The position numbers and the translations under genes were made by a program. 64,000 nt of DNA from Salinispora mooreana (GTDB taxonomy: Bacteria; Actinomycetota; Actinomycetes; Mycobacteriales; Micromonosporaceae). The first letter of the stretch is position 1. Each line of letters starts with the position of its first letter. This document shows positions 17,115 to 26,413 of the stretch, piece after piece. Where the stretch lies: NCBI RefSeq assembly GCF_000379065.1, contig NZ_KB900614.1, positions 2,409,149 to 2,473,148 on the forward strand, read 5' to 3'. The notes under the pieces are model-generated. The model ran no database searches. It saw only the letters and a program-made list of their open reading frames with translations, and was not told the DNA's origin.

Positions 17115-17861
17115 GTGACGACGAGCGAACCGCTCATCGTGCTGGAAGCGGTCAACAAGTGGTTCGGGCCGCTGCACGTACTGGACAACGTCTCGCTGTC
17201 GGTCGGACGCGGCGAGGTGGTCGTGGTGATCGGGCCGTCCGGCTCCGGCAAGTCGACGCTCTGCCGCACCATCAACCGACTGGAGCCGATCACCTCCGGC
17301 AGCATCACCTTCGACGGCCAGCCGCTGCCGGCCGAGGGCCGCGCCCTGGCCAAGCTGCGCAGCGAGGTCGGGATGGTGTTCCAGTCGTTCAACCTCTTCG
17401 CACACAAGACCATCCTGGAGAACGTGACCCTCGGGCCGATCAAGGTTCGCCGGGAGAAGCCGGCGGCGGCCCGCGAACGCGGCCTGGCCCTGCTGGACCG
17501 GGTCGGCATCGCCAACCAGGCCGACAAGTTCCCGGCCCAGCTCTCCGGCGGCCAGCAGCAGCGGGTGGCGATCGCCCGGGCCTTGGCGATGCAGCCCAAG
17601 GCGATGCTCTTCGACGAGCCGACCAGCGCCCTCGACCCGGAGATGGTCGGCGAGGTGCTGGACGTGATGACCTCCCTGGCTCGCGAGGGCATGACGATGG
17701 TCGTGGTCACCCACGAGATGGGCTTCGCCCGACACGCCGCCAACCGGGTGGTCTTCATGGCCGACGGGCAACTCGTCGAGGACGCACCCCCGACGGAGTT
17801 CTTCGCCAACCCGCGCAGCGAGCGGGCCAAGGACTTCCTATCCAAGATCCTCACGCACTAG
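17115..17861 (+). CDS. gluA: Glutamate/polar amino-acid ABC importer, ATPase
   Basis: This is the energising subunit of a four-gene amino-acid importer. It has Walker [10 protein letters not shown], the Q-loop region [13 protein letters not shown], the signature LSGGQQQR, Walker [14 protein letters not shown] and the H-loop VVTHEMGF. The size (about 248 residues) is normal for the polar amino-acid (PAAT) group. The GTG at 17115 is chosen because a GGTGG element precedes it closely; an in-frame GTG at 17091 is an alternative. It is the first gene of gluABCD, whose order matches that known in Corynebacterium and Streptomyces. Confidence 0.93.
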   Translation: MTTSEPLIVLEAVNKWFGPLHVLDNVSLSVGRGEVVVVIGPSGSGKSTLCRTINRLEPITSGSITFDGQPLPAEGRALAKLRSEVGMVFQSFNLFAHKTILENVTLGPIKVRREKPAAARERGLALLDRVGIANQADKFPAQLSGGQQQRVAIARALAMQPKAMLFDEPTSALDPEMVGEVLDVMTSLAREGMTMVVVTHEMGFARHAANRVVFMADGQLVEDAPPTEFFANPRSERAKDFLSKILTH

Positions 17862-17915
17862 GCATCCGTTGTGGGCGTGCCGCCCCGGCGCGCCCCGTCG
17901 AAGAAGGAGACAGAT

Positions 17916-18797
17916 ATGCGTACCAAGCGCGCGGCGGTGCTCGCCGCGGTCGCCGCACTGGCGCTCGGCCTGACCGCATGCGGTGACGACGCTGATGAGG
18001 GGACCGACAACGCCGGCGGCGACAAGTCCTTCGCCGCTGGCAGCACCATGGAGCGTCTGAACGAGGCCCAGGCGATCACGATCGGCACCAAGTTCGACCA
18101 GCCGGGCTTCGGCCTCAAGGGCCTGTCCGGCCAGCCGGAGGGCTTCGACGTCGAGATCGCGAAGATCATCGCCTCGGAGCTGGGTGTTCCCGAGGACAAG
18201 ATCGAGTGGGTGGAGACCCCCTCGAAGACCCGCGAGGACAAGATCACTGAGGGCAGCGTCGACATGATCGTCGCTACCTACACGATCAAGGACGAGCGCA
18301 AGGAGCGGGTCTCCTTCGCCGGGCCGTACTACGAGGCCGGCCAGAACATCATGGTGAAGAAGGACGACGACTCGATCACCGGTCCTGAGTCATTCCAGGA
18401 CGGTACGAAGAAGATCTGCTCGGTGACCGGCTCCACGCCGATCGAGGAGATCAAGAAGTACGTCAAGGATGTCCCCTCCCAGCTGGTGCCGTTCGACACC
18501 TACGACAAGTGCCGGGATGCGCTCCAGAGTGGCCAGGTCGACGCGGTGACCACGGACAACGTGATCCTGCTCGGCTACATCGCGGATGACGAGGACGCCT
18601 TCAAGCTGGCCGGCCAGAACTTCACCAAGGAGCCCTACGGCATCGGGGTGAAGAAGGACGACGCCGAGTTCCGGGACTTCATCAACGACATCCTGGAGAA
18701 GGCATTCACCGACGGTAGCTGGCAGAAGGCCTGGGACGAGACCGCCGGCACGTTCGGTGCCGAGCTCGGCACGCCGCCGGCCATCGTCCGCTACTGA
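17916..18797 (+). CDS. gluB: Glutamate-type ABC importer, substrate-binding lipoprotein
   Basis: The periplasmic-type binding protein delivers substrate to GluCD. A signal peptide ends in the lipobox LGLTACGD, so the mature protein is lipid-anchored at the outer face of the membrane. The body (FDVEIAKIIASELGV, DMIVATYTI, RVSFAGPYYEAGQ, DAVTTDN) is a PAAT-family class 3 solute-binding fold. The ATG at 17916 has AAGGAGA upstream. It sits 54 bases after gluA. Confidence 0.94.
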   Translation: MRTKRAAVLAAVAALALGLTACGDDADEGTDNAGGDKSFAAGSTMERLNEAQAITIGTKFDQPGFGLKGLSGQPEGFDVEIAKIIASELGVPEDKIEWVETPSKTREDKITEGSVDMIVATYTIKDERKERVSFAGPYYEAGQNIMVKKDDDSITGPESFQDGTKKICSVTGSTPIEEIKKYVKDVPSQLVPFDTYDKCRDALQSGQVDAVTTDNVILLGYIADDEDAFKLAGQNFTKEPYGIGVKKDDAEFRDFINDILEKAFTDGSWQKAWDETAGTFGAELGTPPAIVRY

Positions 18798-18836
18798 TCT
18801 AACCTGACTGATCTGGAGGGTGGGGAGAGACCGACC

Positions 18837-19544
18837 GTGAGTGTGCTCATCGACAAGTTCGACGTCTTCGCGAGTGGATTCTGGCTCACCCTCCAGATCT
18901 GTTTCCTCGCCGCGATCGGAGCCCTGATCCTGGGCTCCGTCGTGGCGGTGCTACGGATCTCCCCGGTACCGCCGCTGCGGGCGCTCGGCACCGCCTACGT
19001 CAACACCTTCCGTAACCTGCCGCTGACCATCGTCATGTTCTTCGCCGCCTTCGGCCTCCCCGCGCTCGGTTCCAACGCGGACTTCCTCCGCATCCCCGGG
19101 CTCGACATCGTGTTCAGCCGGCTCGGCACCGACCTGCCATACTTTCGCTTCGCGCTGATCGCCCTGGTGCTCTACACCGCGGCGTTCGTCTGCGAGGCAC
19201 TGCGCTCCGGCGTGAACGCGGTGCCCGCCGGCCAGGCGGAGGCGGCCCGGTCGCTCGGGCTGACCTTCATCCAGAACCTGCGACACGTGGTGCTACCGCA
19301 GTCATGGACGGCGTCGGTCGTTCCACTCGGGTCCGTGATCATCGCGATGATCAAAAATTCGGCGCTGATCGGCTTCTTCGGTGTCATCGGCGACCTGTCC
19401 CAGACCGCGGACCAACTCACCTCAGCCGGGGGCGAACCCTTCATTCCAGTCGCCATCGGCATCTCGATCGGATATCTGATCATGACTGTACCTCTGGGCG
19501 CACTCCTTGACCGGGTCGAACGGCGGCAGGCGGTGGCTCGATGA
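18837..19544 (+). CDS. gluC: Glutamate-type ABC importer, permease 1
   Basis: This is an inner-membrane permease of the HisM/GlnP type, 235 residues with about five hydrophobic helices. The EAA loop is visible at VNAVPAGQAEAARSLGLTFIQ, the contact site for GluA. The GTG at 18837 follows GGAGGGTGGGGAGA. Its stop overlaps the start of gluD by four bases (ATGA), so the two permeases are translationally coupled and probably form a heterodimer. Confidence 0.94.
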   Translation: MSVLIDKFDVFASGFWLTLQICFLAAIGALILGSVVAVLRISPVPPLRALGTAYVNTFRNLPLTIVMFFAAFGLPALGSNADFLRIPGLDIVFSRLGTDLPYFRFALIALVLYTAAFVCEALRSGVNAVPAGQAEAARSLGLTFIQNLRHVVLPQSWTASVVPLGSVIIAMIKNSALIGFFGVIGDLSQTADQLTSAGGEPFIPVAIGISIGYLIMTVPLGALLDRVERRQAVAR

Positions 19545-20521
19545 CCCAGCAGAACAGCGTCCTCTACGACGTCCCCGGGCCCCGGCAGCGCCGAATCACC
19601 CTGTTCAGCAGCGTCGCCGCCCTCATCGGGCTGCTGGTCGGCGCGTACTTCCTGATCTACCAGCCGCTGGATGAGACCGGCCAGTTCTCGATGGAACTGT
19701 GGGGTCCGCTGATTGACCCCGGCAACGAGAACTTCGCCCTGGTCTGGAAGCGACTCGGCGTCGGCATCAAGAACACCCTCATCGCGGCGGCGCTGGCCAT
19801 CGTCACCTCGCTGGTGGTCGGCGCCCTGCTGGCGGTGCTGCGGATGCAGCTCAAGGGCCTGGCCCAACGCCGCTATGCCGGGCTCGCCACCCCCCTGGCC
19901 CACCTGCTGCGCGGGCTGAACCTCACGCTGTCGGCCGTCACCCGCTTCTGCGTCGAGGTCTTCCGAGGTCTCCCCGTCGTCATCACGATCTTCTTCGTGG
20001 CGCGTGGGTTTCCCGAGTTCGGCATCACCTTCGACTATCTCTGGTACCTGGTTATCGGCCTCACCATCTACAACTCCGTGGTGATCGCCGAGATCCTCCG
20101 CTCCGGCATGCAGGGCCTCGCCGGCGGGCAGGCCGAGGCCGCCGCCGCGATCGGTCTCGCCCCGCTGCAGACCACCCGGATGATCCTGCTTCCGCAGGCA
20201 TTTCGGATCATGCTTCCCGCGCTGATCAGCCAGCTCGTGGTGGTCCTGAAGGACACCTCGCTCGGTTTCATCATCAGCTATGAGGAGACGCTCAACATCG
20301 GTAAGCAGATCATCGGTGTGTTGGACAACCCCATCCAGGTCTACACCGTGCTCGCCGTGCTGTTCATCGCCGTGAACTACTCGCTGTCGAAGCTGGCCCA
20401 GGCCGTCCAGAACCGCCTCTCGCGCGGCCGGCGCACCGCCAACACGTCGGCGCAGCAGTTGCCGCCCGCCGCCCTCGCCTCGCAGACAGAGGGCACTGGT
20501 GCCACCGGTGGCGGCGTCTGA
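19541..20521 (+). CDS. gluD: Glutamate-type ABC importer, permease 2
   Basis: This is the second permease subunit, 326 residues, longer than gluC because of an N-terminal helix plus a cytoplasmic insert and an Ala-rich tail. The EAA motif reads GGQAEAAAAIGLAPLQ. It completes gluABCD and is followed by a strong terminator eight bases after its stop. Confidence 0.93.
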   Translation: MTQQNSVLYDVPGPRQRRITLFSSVAALIGLLVGAYFLIYQPLDETGQFSMELWGPLIDPGNENFALVWKRLGVGIKNTLIAAALAIVTSLVVGALLAVLRMQLKGLAQRRYAGLATPLAHLLRGLNLTLSAVTRFCVEVFRGLPVVITIFFVARGFPEFGITFDYLWYLVIGLTIYNSVVIAEILRSGMQGLAGGQAEAAAAIGLAPLQTTRMILLPQAFRIMLPALISQLVVVLKDTSLGFIISYEETLNIGKQIIGVLDNPIQVYTVLAVLFIAVNYSLSKLAQAVQNRLSRGRRTANTSAQQLPPAALASQTEGTGATGGGV

Positions 20522-20528
20522 TCAACCC

Positions 20529-20567
20529 ACGTGACGGCCGGCCCTGACTCTGGGCCGGCCGTCACGT
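20529..20567 (+). terminator. Terminator of the gluABCD operon
   Basis: A perfect 16-base stem (20529-20544 with 20552-20567) has a seven-base loop and is followed by CGTCC rather than a clean T run. It lies directly after gluD and before the convergent rny gene. Confidence 0.85.
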
Positions 20568-20677
20568 CGTCCAAACGGCTCGGCGAGCACACCACAGCGT
20601 CAGCAGCGACCAGGCTTCGGCGACGACTGGCCGCTGGCGTGAGCGGAGATGCTCCGACGCGGCGGGGCTCCGGCGGC

Positions 20678-22444
20678 TCAGCGGGCGATCTCGGTGACCC
20701 GGGACTCACGGACCACGGTGACCCGGATCTGCCCCGGATAGGTCAGTTCCTCCTCAATCTGCTTGGCCACGTCCCGGGCCAGCACGGAGGCACTGATGTC
20801 GTCCACGTCGTCCGGCCGCACCATCACCCGGACCTCCCGGCCCGCCTGCATCGCGAAGACCCGCTCCACGCCGAGCTTGCCCCCCGCGATCTCCTCGATC
20901 CGCTCCAGCCGCCGCACGTACGCCTCCAGGCTCTCCCGGCGGGCCCCCGGCCGCCCGCCGGAGCAGGCATCCGAGGCCTGGGTGAGCACCGCCTCGACGG
21001 TCTGCGGCGGCACCTCGTTGTGGTGTGCCTCGATGGCGTGCACGACGTCCTCGCTCTCGCCGTACTTGCGGGCGACGTCGGCACCGACGATGGCGTGGCT
21101 GCCCTCGACCTCGTGGGTGAGCGCCTTGCCGATGTCGTGCAGAAACGCGCACCGCTTGATCGTCGGCACGTCCAACCGCAGCTCAGCGGCCATGATCCCG
21201 GCGATGTGGGCGCTCTCGACGAGGTGCTTGAGCACGTTCTGCCCGTACGAGGTGCGGTAGCGCAGCCGGCCCAGCAGGCCGACCAACTCGGGGTGGATCT
21301 CGGTGATGCCGACCTCTACCAGGGCACCCTCAGCGGCCCGCTGGCAGAGCTGGGCCACCTCCTGCCGGGCCAGGTCGTACACCTCCTCGATCCGGTGCGG
21401 ATGGATGCGCCCGTCCAGGACGAGCTTCTCCAGGGTGAGCCGGCCGACCTCCCGACGCACCGGGTCGAAGCAGGAGAGCAGCACCGCCTCCGGGGTGTCG
21501 TCGATGATCAGGTTGACTCCGGTGACCGATTCGAAGGTACGGATGTTGCGCCCCTCCCGACCGATGATCCGACCCTTCATCTCGTCGCCGGGCAGGTGCA
21601 GCACGCTGACCACGCTCTCCGCGGTCTGCTCGCTGGCCACCCGCTGGATCGCGTCAACCACGATCTGCCGGGCACGCTCCTCGCCCGTGCTGCGCGCCTC
21701 GGCTTCGATGTCCCGTACGAGCAGCGCGGCCTCCCGCTTGGCCTGCGCCTCGATCGCCTCGACCAGCTCGCCGCGGGCCGCCTCCGCGGTGAGCCCCGCG
21801 ACCCGCTCCAACTCGCGGCGTCGCTGCTGCTCGGCCTGCTCCAGCGTTCGGTCCCGCTCGGCGAGCGCCGACTCCCGGGCATCCAGGGCCGCGCTGGCGG
21901 CGCTGAGCTGCCGATCCCGCTCGCCGAGCCGCTCGACCTCCTCGGTGTGCAGCCGCTCCCGGTCGTCCATCCGGGCAGCCCGCCGCTCCACCTCCGCCGC
22001 CTGTTCCCGGGTGGTCGCGGCGAGGACAGCGGCTTCCCGTTCTCCGCTGCGCCGGGCGGCGGTCCGTAGCTGTTCGGCTTCGGCCTCGGCCTGCTTGTGC
22101 ACCCGTTCCAGGAGGGTGTCGGCTTCGGCGCGGGCACCGTCGAGCACCCGCCGGGCTTCGGCGCGGGCCGCCTTGGCCTCGGCGCGGGCGGCGGCGGCTT
22201 CGGTGCGGGCCGCGGCGGCGGCGGACTTGGCCGCGTCGATGGTGCTGTTCGCCTCGTCGGCGGCCGACCGCAGCGCGGCGAGGGATTGTTCCTGGCGGTC
22301 TTTCTCCGCGATGAAGGCCGGGTCCTCGGGCCGCGAGGTGCCGGCGATACCGCGGACGGCCCGGACGCCCATCAGCACCGCACCGACCACGATGACGGTG
22401 AGCAGCAGGACGGCCACGAGGAGGACCGCGTCGAGCCCGTTCAT
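20678..22444 (-). CDS. rny: Ribonuclease Y
   Basis: RNase Y is a membrane-anchored endoribonuclease that starts mRNA decay. The layout is complete in 588 residues: an N-terminal membrane helix (AVLLVAVLLLTVIVVGAVLMG); a long Ala/Glu/Arg coiled coil to about residue 280; a KH domain (GDEMKGRIIGREGRNIRTFE); and an HD domain with the metal site FLHDIGKALTHE and later HHNE. The ATG at 22444 follows AGGAAG. A longer open frame upstream is not family-like. It is convergent with gluD and separated from recX upstream by 479 bases. Confidence 0.93.
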   Translation of the reverse strand: MNGLDAVLLVAVLLLTVIVVGAVLMGVRAVRGIAGTSRPEDPAFIAEKDRQEQSLAALRSAADEANSTIDAAKSAAAAARTEAAAARAEAKAARAEARRVLDGARAEADTLLERVHKQAEAEAEQLRTAARRSGEREAAVLAATTREQAAEVERRAARMDDRERLHTEEVERLGERDRQLSAASAALDARESALAERDRTLEQAEQQRRRELERVAGLTAEAARGELVEAIEAQAKREAALLVRDIEAEARSTGEERARQIVVDAIQRVASEQTAESVVSVLHLPGDEMKGRIIGREGRNIRTFESVTGVNLIIDDTPEAVLLSCFDPVRREVGRLTLEKLVLDGRIHPHRIEEVYDLARQEVAQLCQRAAEGALVEVGITEIHPELVGLLGRLRYRTSYGQNVLKHLVESAHIAGIMAAELRLDVPTIKRCAFLHDIGKALTHEVEGSHAIVGADVARKYGESEDVVHAIEAHHNEVPPQTVEAVLTQASDACSGGRPGARRESLEAYVRRLERIEEIAGGKLGVERVFAMQAGREVRVMVRPDDVDDISASVLARDVAKQIEEELTYPGQIRVTVVRESRVTEIAR

Positions 22445-22815
22445 GGTGAGCTTCCTGTCGACCCCTGCCGCCTCGCCATCGCGCGCCTCCCCTTGACCGT
22501 CGCGCCGCCGGCAACGTGCGGTGGGCGCGCTCCCGCGGCTCTGGACGCCCGACCGGAGCGGCTGACCGAAAGGGGAGCCCTCCCGTCGGCGGCACCGCCG
22601 ACGGGAGCTGCAGTTGTCGCGTCGGCTCCGGACCGGCCGGTTCCGGAGCTGACACAGGGCCAACGAATCGGCCCAAATTGATGCTGTTCTGTTACACGAT
22701 CTATGTTGTGCGCTTTGCCTGCGCTGGTCGGGCAATGTGAGCCTTATGGCGAGGCTAGGTCCCCGGAGCCGGTCCGGTCAAGGAAACCATGATCAATGCA
22801 TCCGAACGGAGAGGA

Positions 22816-22846
22816 TTTACAGCGTTACGCAACGCTGATCTATAAT
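22816..22846 (+). promoter_or_regulatory. Plus-strand promoter with palindrome in the spacer
   Basis: TATAAT at 22841-22846 is a perfect -10. TTTACA (22816) or TTACAG (22817) is a plausible -35 with 18-19 bases between. The spacer contains CAGCGTT-ACGC-AACGCTG, a perfect 7-base inverted repeat (22820-22837) that looks like an operator. No plus-strand gene follows, so the product would be antisense to recX or a short RNA. Confidence 0.45.
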
Positions 22847-22882
22847 CGGGCGAAAGTCCATAAAAGGGATGTAATCGTCTTT

Positions 22883-22918
22883 GGCCTACGTGACTGCGAC
22901 CAAGCGGCCACGTAAGCC
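22883..22918 (-). terminator. Probable terminator of recA-recX
   Basis: Ten-base stem (22883-22892 with 22909-22918, one G-T wobble) with a 16-base loop, six bases past the recX stop. It has no T run, as is common for actinobacterial terminators. Confidence 0.5.
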
Positions 22919-22923
22919 CTTGG

Positions 22924-23586
22924 TCAGGGATCGACCTCGGTGTCGCTGAGCGCCTCAGCGTCGATCCGCTCCGCGAACTCAGCCGCCTCGGCGCTCTGCG
23001 CCGCGAGGGCCTCCTTCGCCGCCCGAATCGCCACCCCCGGTGGGTAGCCCTTGCGGGCCAACATGCCGACCAGTCGCCGAAACACCGCGTCCGGCGCGCC
23101 CCGGCTGGCACGCAGCTTCCGCTCCGCCAGGGCACGGGCCGTCTCCGCCTCGGTCTCGTCGTCCAGCTCGCCGAGCGCGGCCTTCGCCACGTCACCATCG
23201 ACGCCACGTTGGCGCAGCTCGGTGGCGAGGGCACGGCGGGCGAGGCCACGGCCGGCGTGTCGGCTGGAGACCCAGGCCCGCGCGAAGGCCGCGTCATCGA
23301 TCATGCCGACCTCGTCGTAGCGGTCGAGGACCGCGGTGGCGACCTCCGGCGAGATGCCCCGCCGCGTCAGTGCCTGGGCCAGCTCGGCCCGGGTACGCGG
23401 ACGCACGGCGAGCTGCCGCAGACAGACCTCCCGCGCCAGCTCGGCCTCGTCCGTGGGCGAGGCCGAGCTGGTCGTGGCGTCGGCGTTACGTCGGCCACGG
23501 CGGGGGGCAGCCGCCGTGGTGGCGTCACCCGTGCGCGGTGGGCTGGCGTCCCATCCCCGCCCCGTACGGGCTCGTCGTGACGGCAC
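22924..23586 (-). CDS. recX: Regulatory protein RecX
   Basis: RecX binds RecA filaments and limits recombination and SOS induction. After about 50 residues of basic, low-complexity N-terminus, the three-helix RecX repeats are seen: CLRQLAVRPRTRAELAQAL, DRYDEVGMIDDAAFARAWV and ALGELDDETEAETARALAE. The GTG start lies six bases after the recA stop, so recX is probably read by coupling to recA, as usual in actinobacteria. Confidence 0.95.
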   Translation of the reverse strand: MPSRRARTGRGWDASPPRTGDATTAAAPRRGRRNADATTSSASPTDEAELAREVCLRQLAVRPRTRAELAQALTRRGISPEVATAVLDRYDEVGMIDDAAFARAWVSSRHAGRGLARRALATELRQRGVDGDVAKAALGELDDETEAETARALAERKLRASRGAPDAVFRRLVGMLARKGYPPGVAIRAAKEALAAQSAEAAEFAERIDAEALSDTEVDP

Positions 23587-23592
23587 CGGTCT

Positions 23593-24639
23593 TTAGAAGT
23601 CGACCGGCGGCAGCTCCGGACCGCCAGCGGCGTCACCCGCGCCGGCACCGACGCCGAGCTTCTCCAGGATCTTCTTCTCGATCTCGGCGGCCACGTCCGG
23701 GTTTTCCCGAAGGAACTCGCGGGCCTTCTCCTTGCCCTGGCCGAGCTGGTCGCCCTCGTAGGTGTACCACGCGCCGGACTTCCGGATGATCGCCTGCTCG
23801 ACGCCCACGTCGATCAGCGAACCCTCACGGGAGATTCCCTTGCCGTACATGATGTCGAACTCGGCCTGCTTGAACGGCGCGGCCACCTTGTTCTTCACGA
23901 CCTTGACCCGGGTGCGGTTACCGACCACGTCGGTGCCGTCCTTGAGGCTCTCGATGCGGCGCACGTCGAGCCGGACCGAGGCGTAGAACTTCAGCGCCCG
24001 CCCACCGGTGGTGGTCTCGGGGCTGCCGAACATGACGCCGATCTTCTCGCGGAGCTGGTTGATGAAGACCGCCGTCGTGCCGGTGTGACTGAGCACACCG
24101 GTCATCTTGCGCAGGGCCTGGCTCATCAGCCGGGCCTGGAGACCCACGTGGCTGTCGCCCATCTCACCCTCGATCTCGGCGCGCGGCACCAGCGCGGCCA
24201 CCGAGTCGATCACGATGATGTCGAGCGCACCGGAGCGGACCAGCATGTCCGCGATCTCCAGAGCCTGCTCGCCAGTATCCGGCTGGGAGACCAGCAGGGC
24301 GTCGGTGTCGACGCCGAGGGCCCGGGCGTATTCCGGGTCGAGGGCGTGCTCGGCGTCAACGAAGGCGGCGATGCCGCCGGAGCGCTGGGCGTTGGCCACC
24401 GCGTGCAGCGCCACCGTCGTCTTACCGCTGCTCTCCGGGCCGTAGACCTCAATGACCCGCCCCCGGGGCAGGCCACCCACGCCGAGGGCCACATCCAACG
24501 CGATGGACCCGGTCGGAACCACCGCGGTCTGCACGACCGGGCGCTCCCCCAGTCGCATCACCGAACCTTTGCCGAACTGTTTGTCGATCTGAGCGAGGGC
24601 AAGGTCGAGTGCCCTCTCCCGATCAGGCACTGCCGCCAT
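23593..24639 (-). CDS. recA: Recombinase RecA
   Basis: RecA catalyses strand exchange and triggers LexA cleavage. The 348-residue protein starts [19 protein letters not shown], with Walker [10 protein letters not shown], the strand [13 protein letters not shown], loop regions with [17 protein letters not shown] and the C-terminal domain. The ATG at 24639 has an AGGCAGGGG element upstream and gives the family start; a GTG at 24684 would add 15 residues without a ribosome site. A LexA box lies about 130 bases upstream. Confidence 0.98.
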   Translation of the reverse strand: MAAVPDRERALDLALAQIDKQFGKGSVMRLGERPVVQTAVVPTGSIALDVALGVGGLPRGRVIEVYGPESSGKTTVALHAVANAQRSGGIAAFVDAEHALDPEYARALGVDTDALLVSQPDTGEQALEIADMLVRSGALDIIVIDSVAALVPRAEIEGEMGDSHVGLQARLMSQALRKMTGVLSHTGTTAVFINQLREKIGVMFGSPETTTGGRALKFYASVRLDVRRIESLKDGTDVVGNRTRVKVVKNKVAAPFKQAEFDIMYGKGISREGSLIDVGVEQAIIRKSGAWYTYEGDQLGQGKEKAREFLRENPDVAAEIEKKILEKLGVGAGAGDAAGGPELPPVDF

Positions 24640-24767
24640 CGTCGCCACCCCTGCCTTCGCCGACTTCGCTGAGCTTCGCGTCACGCGGACACGCTAGGCG
24701 CATGGTCCGACAGAACACCAGCGACCATGCCGTGAGCTGTGGACGAGCGCCTCGCTGTGGACAATAG

Positions 24768-24783
24768 CCGAACAGGTGTACGA
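24768..24783. promoter_or_regulatory. SOS (LexA) box upstream of recA
   Basis: CCGAACAGGTGTACGA fits TCGAAC-N4-GTTCGA at 10 of 12 fixed positions and resembles the lexA box in this window, with the same GTAC half-site variant. It lies in the 24640-24820 spacer, so recA-recX is probably SOS-inducible. Confidence 0.75.
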
Positions 24784-24820
24784 GCAGCGGCGTGACCCGC
24801 GAACGTAACGAAATGACTGC

Positions 24821-25021
24821 TCAACGGAGCCGCGCCGGCACCCGGTCCGGGTACGCGGCGACCACCGCACGCCACACGACGTGGGTCTCCTCCCCCGCCG
24901 CGAGCGCCTGCTCGATCGTCCGCTCGCCGAGGGGCGCCAGGACCTGGTCGCTGGCGATGCTGGCCGCGTAGCCCGGCCCGAACGTCTCCTCCAGCCGCGC
25001 CCAAAAGTCGGTCAGCCGCAC
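24821..25021 (-). CDS. DUF3046 family small protein
   Basis: The 66-residue protein (starts MRLTDFWARLEETFGP, has VWRAVVAAYPDRVP near its end) matches DUF3046, a small actinobacterial family of unknown function almost always placed just upstream of recA. The GTG start lies three bases after the stop of the MFS gene. Its conserved position suggests a link to recA regulation or repair, but this is inference. Confidence 0.85.
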   Translation of the reverse strand: MRLTDFWARLEETFGPGYAASIASDQVLAPLGERTIEQALAAGEETHVVWRAVVAAYPDRVPARLR

Positions 25022-25024
25022 GTG

Positions 25025-26413
25025 TCATCCTCCCGGTCGGGCGCCCCCGGTGGGCCCTCGACGTAACGCTAACGCCACCAACGGCACCACCACGATCGCC
25101 GCCAGCAGGGTGAGCACCGGATAGCCGGCCGCCCGCATGACGAACCCGCTGACCGCGGCGGCGCCGGCGCCGGCGAGCCCCATGGTCAGATCGGAGAAGC
25201 CCTGCACACTCGGCCGCACCGATGCCGGCACCGACTCCGACAGCAGGGTGGAGCCGCCCACCATGGTGCCGGACCAACCCAACCCGAGCAGGACCAGACC
25301 CACCGAGAGCTGCGGCGTGTGGTGGCCGGCGGTGCCGGCGACGGCGCACGCGGCGAGCAGCAGCCCAACCCCGCCGAGGATGACCGCCGGCCGGCCGAGC
25401 CGGTCGGCGAGCCAGCCCACCAGCGGGGACAGCGCGTACATGCCGGCGATGTGCAGGCTCAGCACGATCCCGACCACCCGTAGGACGTCCGCGTCGCCAT
25501 GCGACTCGCCGAGCCGTACCGGGGTCATCGACATCACCGCCACCATCACCGCGTGCCCGACCGCCACCGCCGCGACGCCGAGCCGGGCCGCCGGGCGGTC
25601 GCGGACCACCTGCCAGGCCGCCCGCATCCCCGCGCCACGCCGGGCCGCCGGGCGCGGGGGCGTCATGGGCTCGGCCTCCGGATGCGGAGGCGTCATGGGC
25701 TCGGCCTCCGGATGCGGAGGCGTCGTGGACTCGGCCGCCGGGCGCGGGGGCGTCATGGACTCAGCCACCGACAGTCGCCGCGCGGTGCGCAGCGGGTCGG
25801 GCCGAAGCAGCGCGAAGAGCACGCCAGCGGCCAGCACGAAGGCGACGGCGCTGAAGGCGAACGGGCCGGCCAGTGGCGGCAGCCCCCACCCGCCGGCGAC
25901 CGCGTCGGCGAGCCCCGCGAAGTTCGGGGCGGCCACCGCCCCGATGGTGGTGGCCCAGACGATCAGGGCGAGCTGCCGGCCCCGACGCGCCGGCTCGGCG
26001 AGGTCCACCGCGGCGTACCGGGCTTGGAGGTTCGCGGCGGTGCCGCCCCCGAACAGCAGACTGCCGAGGAAGAGCAGCGGCACGATTCGGGTGACCGCGG
26101 CGAGCACCACCAGCGCCGCGCCGACCGCGCCGACCAGATAGGCGACGACCAGCCCTGGACGACGCCCGTGCCCGTTCGTGATCCGGGTGATCGGGATGGC
26201 GAGCAGCGCGGCACCCACCACAGTGGCGCTCTGGGTTAGGCCGGCGACCGCGGTGCCGGCGATCCGGGCTGCGAGCAGCGCCCCGACCGCGATCCCGATG
26301 GTGACGCCGATGCCACCGATGATCTGGGTGCCGAACAGCAGACCCAGGGTTCGCCGTTGGATCGGCGCCGCATCCGACCGGATCCGGGCCGGCGCGATCA
26401 GCTCGGTAGTCAC
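25025..26413 (-). CDS. MFS transporter with a repeat-expanded central loop
   Basis: This is a major facilitator of about 460 residues with 12 predicted helices (GLLFGTQIIGGIGVTIGIAVG at the start, LSLHIAGMYALSPLVGWLADRLGRP with the conserved loop motif in the C half). The substrate is unknown; drug or metabolite export is likely. The central cytoplasmic loop carries four tandem ten-residue units of the form (M/T)TPPxPxAE(S/P), encoded by a 30-base minisatellite. The GTG at 26413 is chosen because CGGGAG precedes it. The antitoxin reading frame upstream overlaps this gene in another frame. Confidence 0.85.
   Translation of the reverse strand: MTTELIAPARIRSDAAPIQRRTLGLLFGTQIIGGIGVTIGIAVGALLAARIAGTAVAGLTQSATVVGAALLAIPITRITNGHGRRPGLVVAYLVGAVGAALVVLAAVTRIVPLLFLGSLLFGGGTAANLQARYAAVDLAEPARRGRQLALIVWATTIGAVAAPNFAGLADAVAGGWGLPPLAGPFAFSAVAFVLAAGVLFALLRPDPLRTARRLSVAESMTPPRPAAESTTPPHPEAEPMTPPHPEAEPMTPPRPAARRGAGMRAAWQVVRDRPAARLGVAAVAVGHAVMVAVMSMTPVRLGESHGDADVLRVVGIVLSLHIAGMYALSPLVGWLADRLGRPAVILGGVGLLLAACAVAGTAGHHTPQLSVGLVLLGLGWSGTMVGGSTLLSESVPASVRPSVQGFSDLTMGLAGAGAAAVSGFVMRAAGYPVLTLLAAIVVVPLVALALRRGPTGGARPGG
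25651..25770. repeat. 30-bp minisatellite, four units, inside the MFS gene
   Basis: Four contiguous 30-base units (25651, 25681, 25711, 25741) differ at only a few positions and keep the reading frame of the transporter. They lengthen the loop between helices 6 and 7. Copy number is likely to vary between strains. Confidence 0.85.

Larger units (their letters stand above)
22445..22923. other. Intergenic region between recX and rny
   Basis: About 479 bases without a convincing gene. It holds a probable recA-recX terminator hairpin (22883-22918), a near-consensus plus-strand promoter with a palindrome in its spacer (22816-22846) and presumably the rny promoter. The stretch 22680-22880 is clearly richer in A and T than its surroundings. 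Confidence 0.6.
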
